Source: Bacillota bacterium (GTDB taxonomy: Bacteria > Bacillota > Clostridia > Christensenellales > Aristaeellaceae). Taken from it: a stretch of DNA of 5,811 nt. The notes beneath the pieces were generated by a model. That model had not been told where the DNA came from and ran no database searches. It worked only from the letters and a program-made list of their open reading frames with translations. The stretch lies in the NCBI GenBank assembly GCA_023443705.1, contig JAEZTD010000284.1:1-5811 (forward strand). The letters run 5' to 3'. Shown here in pieces: positions 5,077 through 5,811 of the stretch; position 1 is the stretch's first letter, and every line of letters begins with the position of its first letter. The position numbers and the translations under genes are program-made.

Positions 5077-5811
5077 CGAGGTAGATTTCGTACCACTCCT
5101 CGCGCGTGAGCCGGATGTCCGACGCCCGGGCGCAGTCCGCGAGGCGGACAACATTCATCGTGCCGGTCACCGGCTGCATCTTCGCCGGGTGGCGCAGAAG
5201 CCACGCTATCGCGATGGTGGTAGCCGTCACGCCGTAGCGCACGGAGATCTCGTCGATCTTTTTATTGAGCGCCGGGAACTTGTCGCTGCCTAGGAACACG
5301 CCCTCGAAGAAGCCGTACTGGAAGGGCGACCAGGGCTGGATGGTAATGTCGTTCAGACGGCAGAAATCCAGGATGCTTCCGTCCCGGTTCACTGCGGTAT
5401 CATCCAGCATGTTGACGTGGAGTCCTTGCGAGATCATCGTCGCGTTGGTCACGCTCAGCTGCAGCTGGTTGGCCGCGATAGGCTGACGGACGCACTTTTT
5501 CAGAAGCTGGATCTGCATGGGGTTCTGGTTGGATACGCCGAAATGGCGAACCTTGCCGCTCGTCTCCAGGATGTCGAATGCCTCCGCAACCTCCTCGGGC
5601 TCCGCCAGCGCGTCCGGCCGGTGCAAAAGCAGCACGTCCAGATACTCTGTCCTCAGACGCTTCAAGATGCCGTCCACCGACTTCAGGATGTGGCCTTTGG
5701 AGAAGTCGAACGCGACGCCCTTTCGAATGCCGCACTTGGACTGCAGGATGACATTTTCACGCACTTCGGCGCTCATGCCGAGCGCGTCCGCGAAGATCTC
5801 CTCGCATACGC
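5054..5811 (-). CDS. Aldo/keto reductase, YdhF-like, 5' end outside the window
   Basis: A cytosolic NADPH-type oxidoreductase of the aldo/keto reductase fold (TIM barrel), reducing carbonyl groups; the physiological substrate of YdhF-like members is not known. The visible 252 residues match the family closely: CEEIFADALGM, LQSKCGI (catalytic Lys), LLLHRPD (catalytic His), SGKVRHFGVSN, QPWSPFQYG, an AWLLRHPAKMQPVTGT cofactor loop, and the C-terminal LTREEWYEIYLAAGNNLP. The tetrad Asp and Tyr would be encoded upstream, beyond the right edge. About 45-55 N-terminal residues are missing, judging from the roughly 300-residue family length. An internal ATG at 5776 is not the true start, because homologous sequence (VCEEIFADALG) continues before it. 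The gene ends in TAA followed by stem-loops. No frameshift or missing residue is visible. Confidence 0.95.
   Translation of the reverse strand, partial: VCEEIFADALGMSAEVRENVILQSKCGIRKGVAFDFSKGHILKSVDGILKRLRTEYLDVLLLHRPDALAEPEEVAEAFDILETSGKVRHFGVSNQNPMQIQLLKKCVRQPIAANQLQLSVTNATMISQGLHVNMLDDTAVNRDGSILDFCRLNDITIQPWSPFQYGFFEGVFLGSDKFPALNKKIDEISVRYGVTATTIAIAWLLRHPAKMQPVTGTMNVVRLADCARASDIRLTREEWYEIYLAAGNNLP

Noticed and set aside
1..5811. CRISPR array, tRNA, rRNA or riboswitch
   Set aside because: No regularly spaced direct repeats, cloverleaf signatures or conserved RNA cores were seen on either strand.

Overview
The window looks like chromosomal DNA of a moderately GC-rich gut-type Clostridia, possibly Oscillospiraceae-like. 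This rests on protein style, Shine-Dalgarno sites and GC-rich codon use; no RNA marker is present, so the placement is tentative. Nearly every gene reads on the minus strand, so gene order runs from high to low coordinates.

Right part (about 4749-5811): a clear YdhF-type aldo/keto reductase runs in from the right edge. It ends in two back-to-back stem-loops and is followed by a small unrecognised frame broken by an amber codon. Middle-right (about 4023-4790): roughly 750 bases without an intact gene. It holds the promoter of the next operon, the wreck of a small plus-strand gene resembling a GIY-YIG-type protein (one base lost in a T run), a doubtful minus-strand remnant, and a cluster of hairpins where the plus and minus remnants converge.

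Centre (1976-4007): an intact two-gene operon. An XRE-type regulator with a helical C-terminal sensor region is followed 22 bases later by a CPBP (Abi) family membrane protease with all its metal-site motifs. This is the only complete and probably working module in the window; a regulator plus CPBP protein often serves peptide immunity, stress or defence roles, but the target cannot be read from the sequence.

Left part (1-1975): three colinear minus-strand frames that look like the end of a phage structural/lysis module in decay. They are an unrecognised protein lacking a proper 5' end, a short protein with DNRLRE-like N-terminal sequence broken by TAA and a frameshift, and an NlpC/P60 cysteine peptidase cut by an in-frame TGA exactly between its catalytic Cys and His. 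The peptidase carries an unusual CxxC...HxxCxC tail. The interrupting codons are of all three kinds and there are frameshifts as well, while the central operon and the reductase are intact, so gene decay explains the breaks better than recoding.
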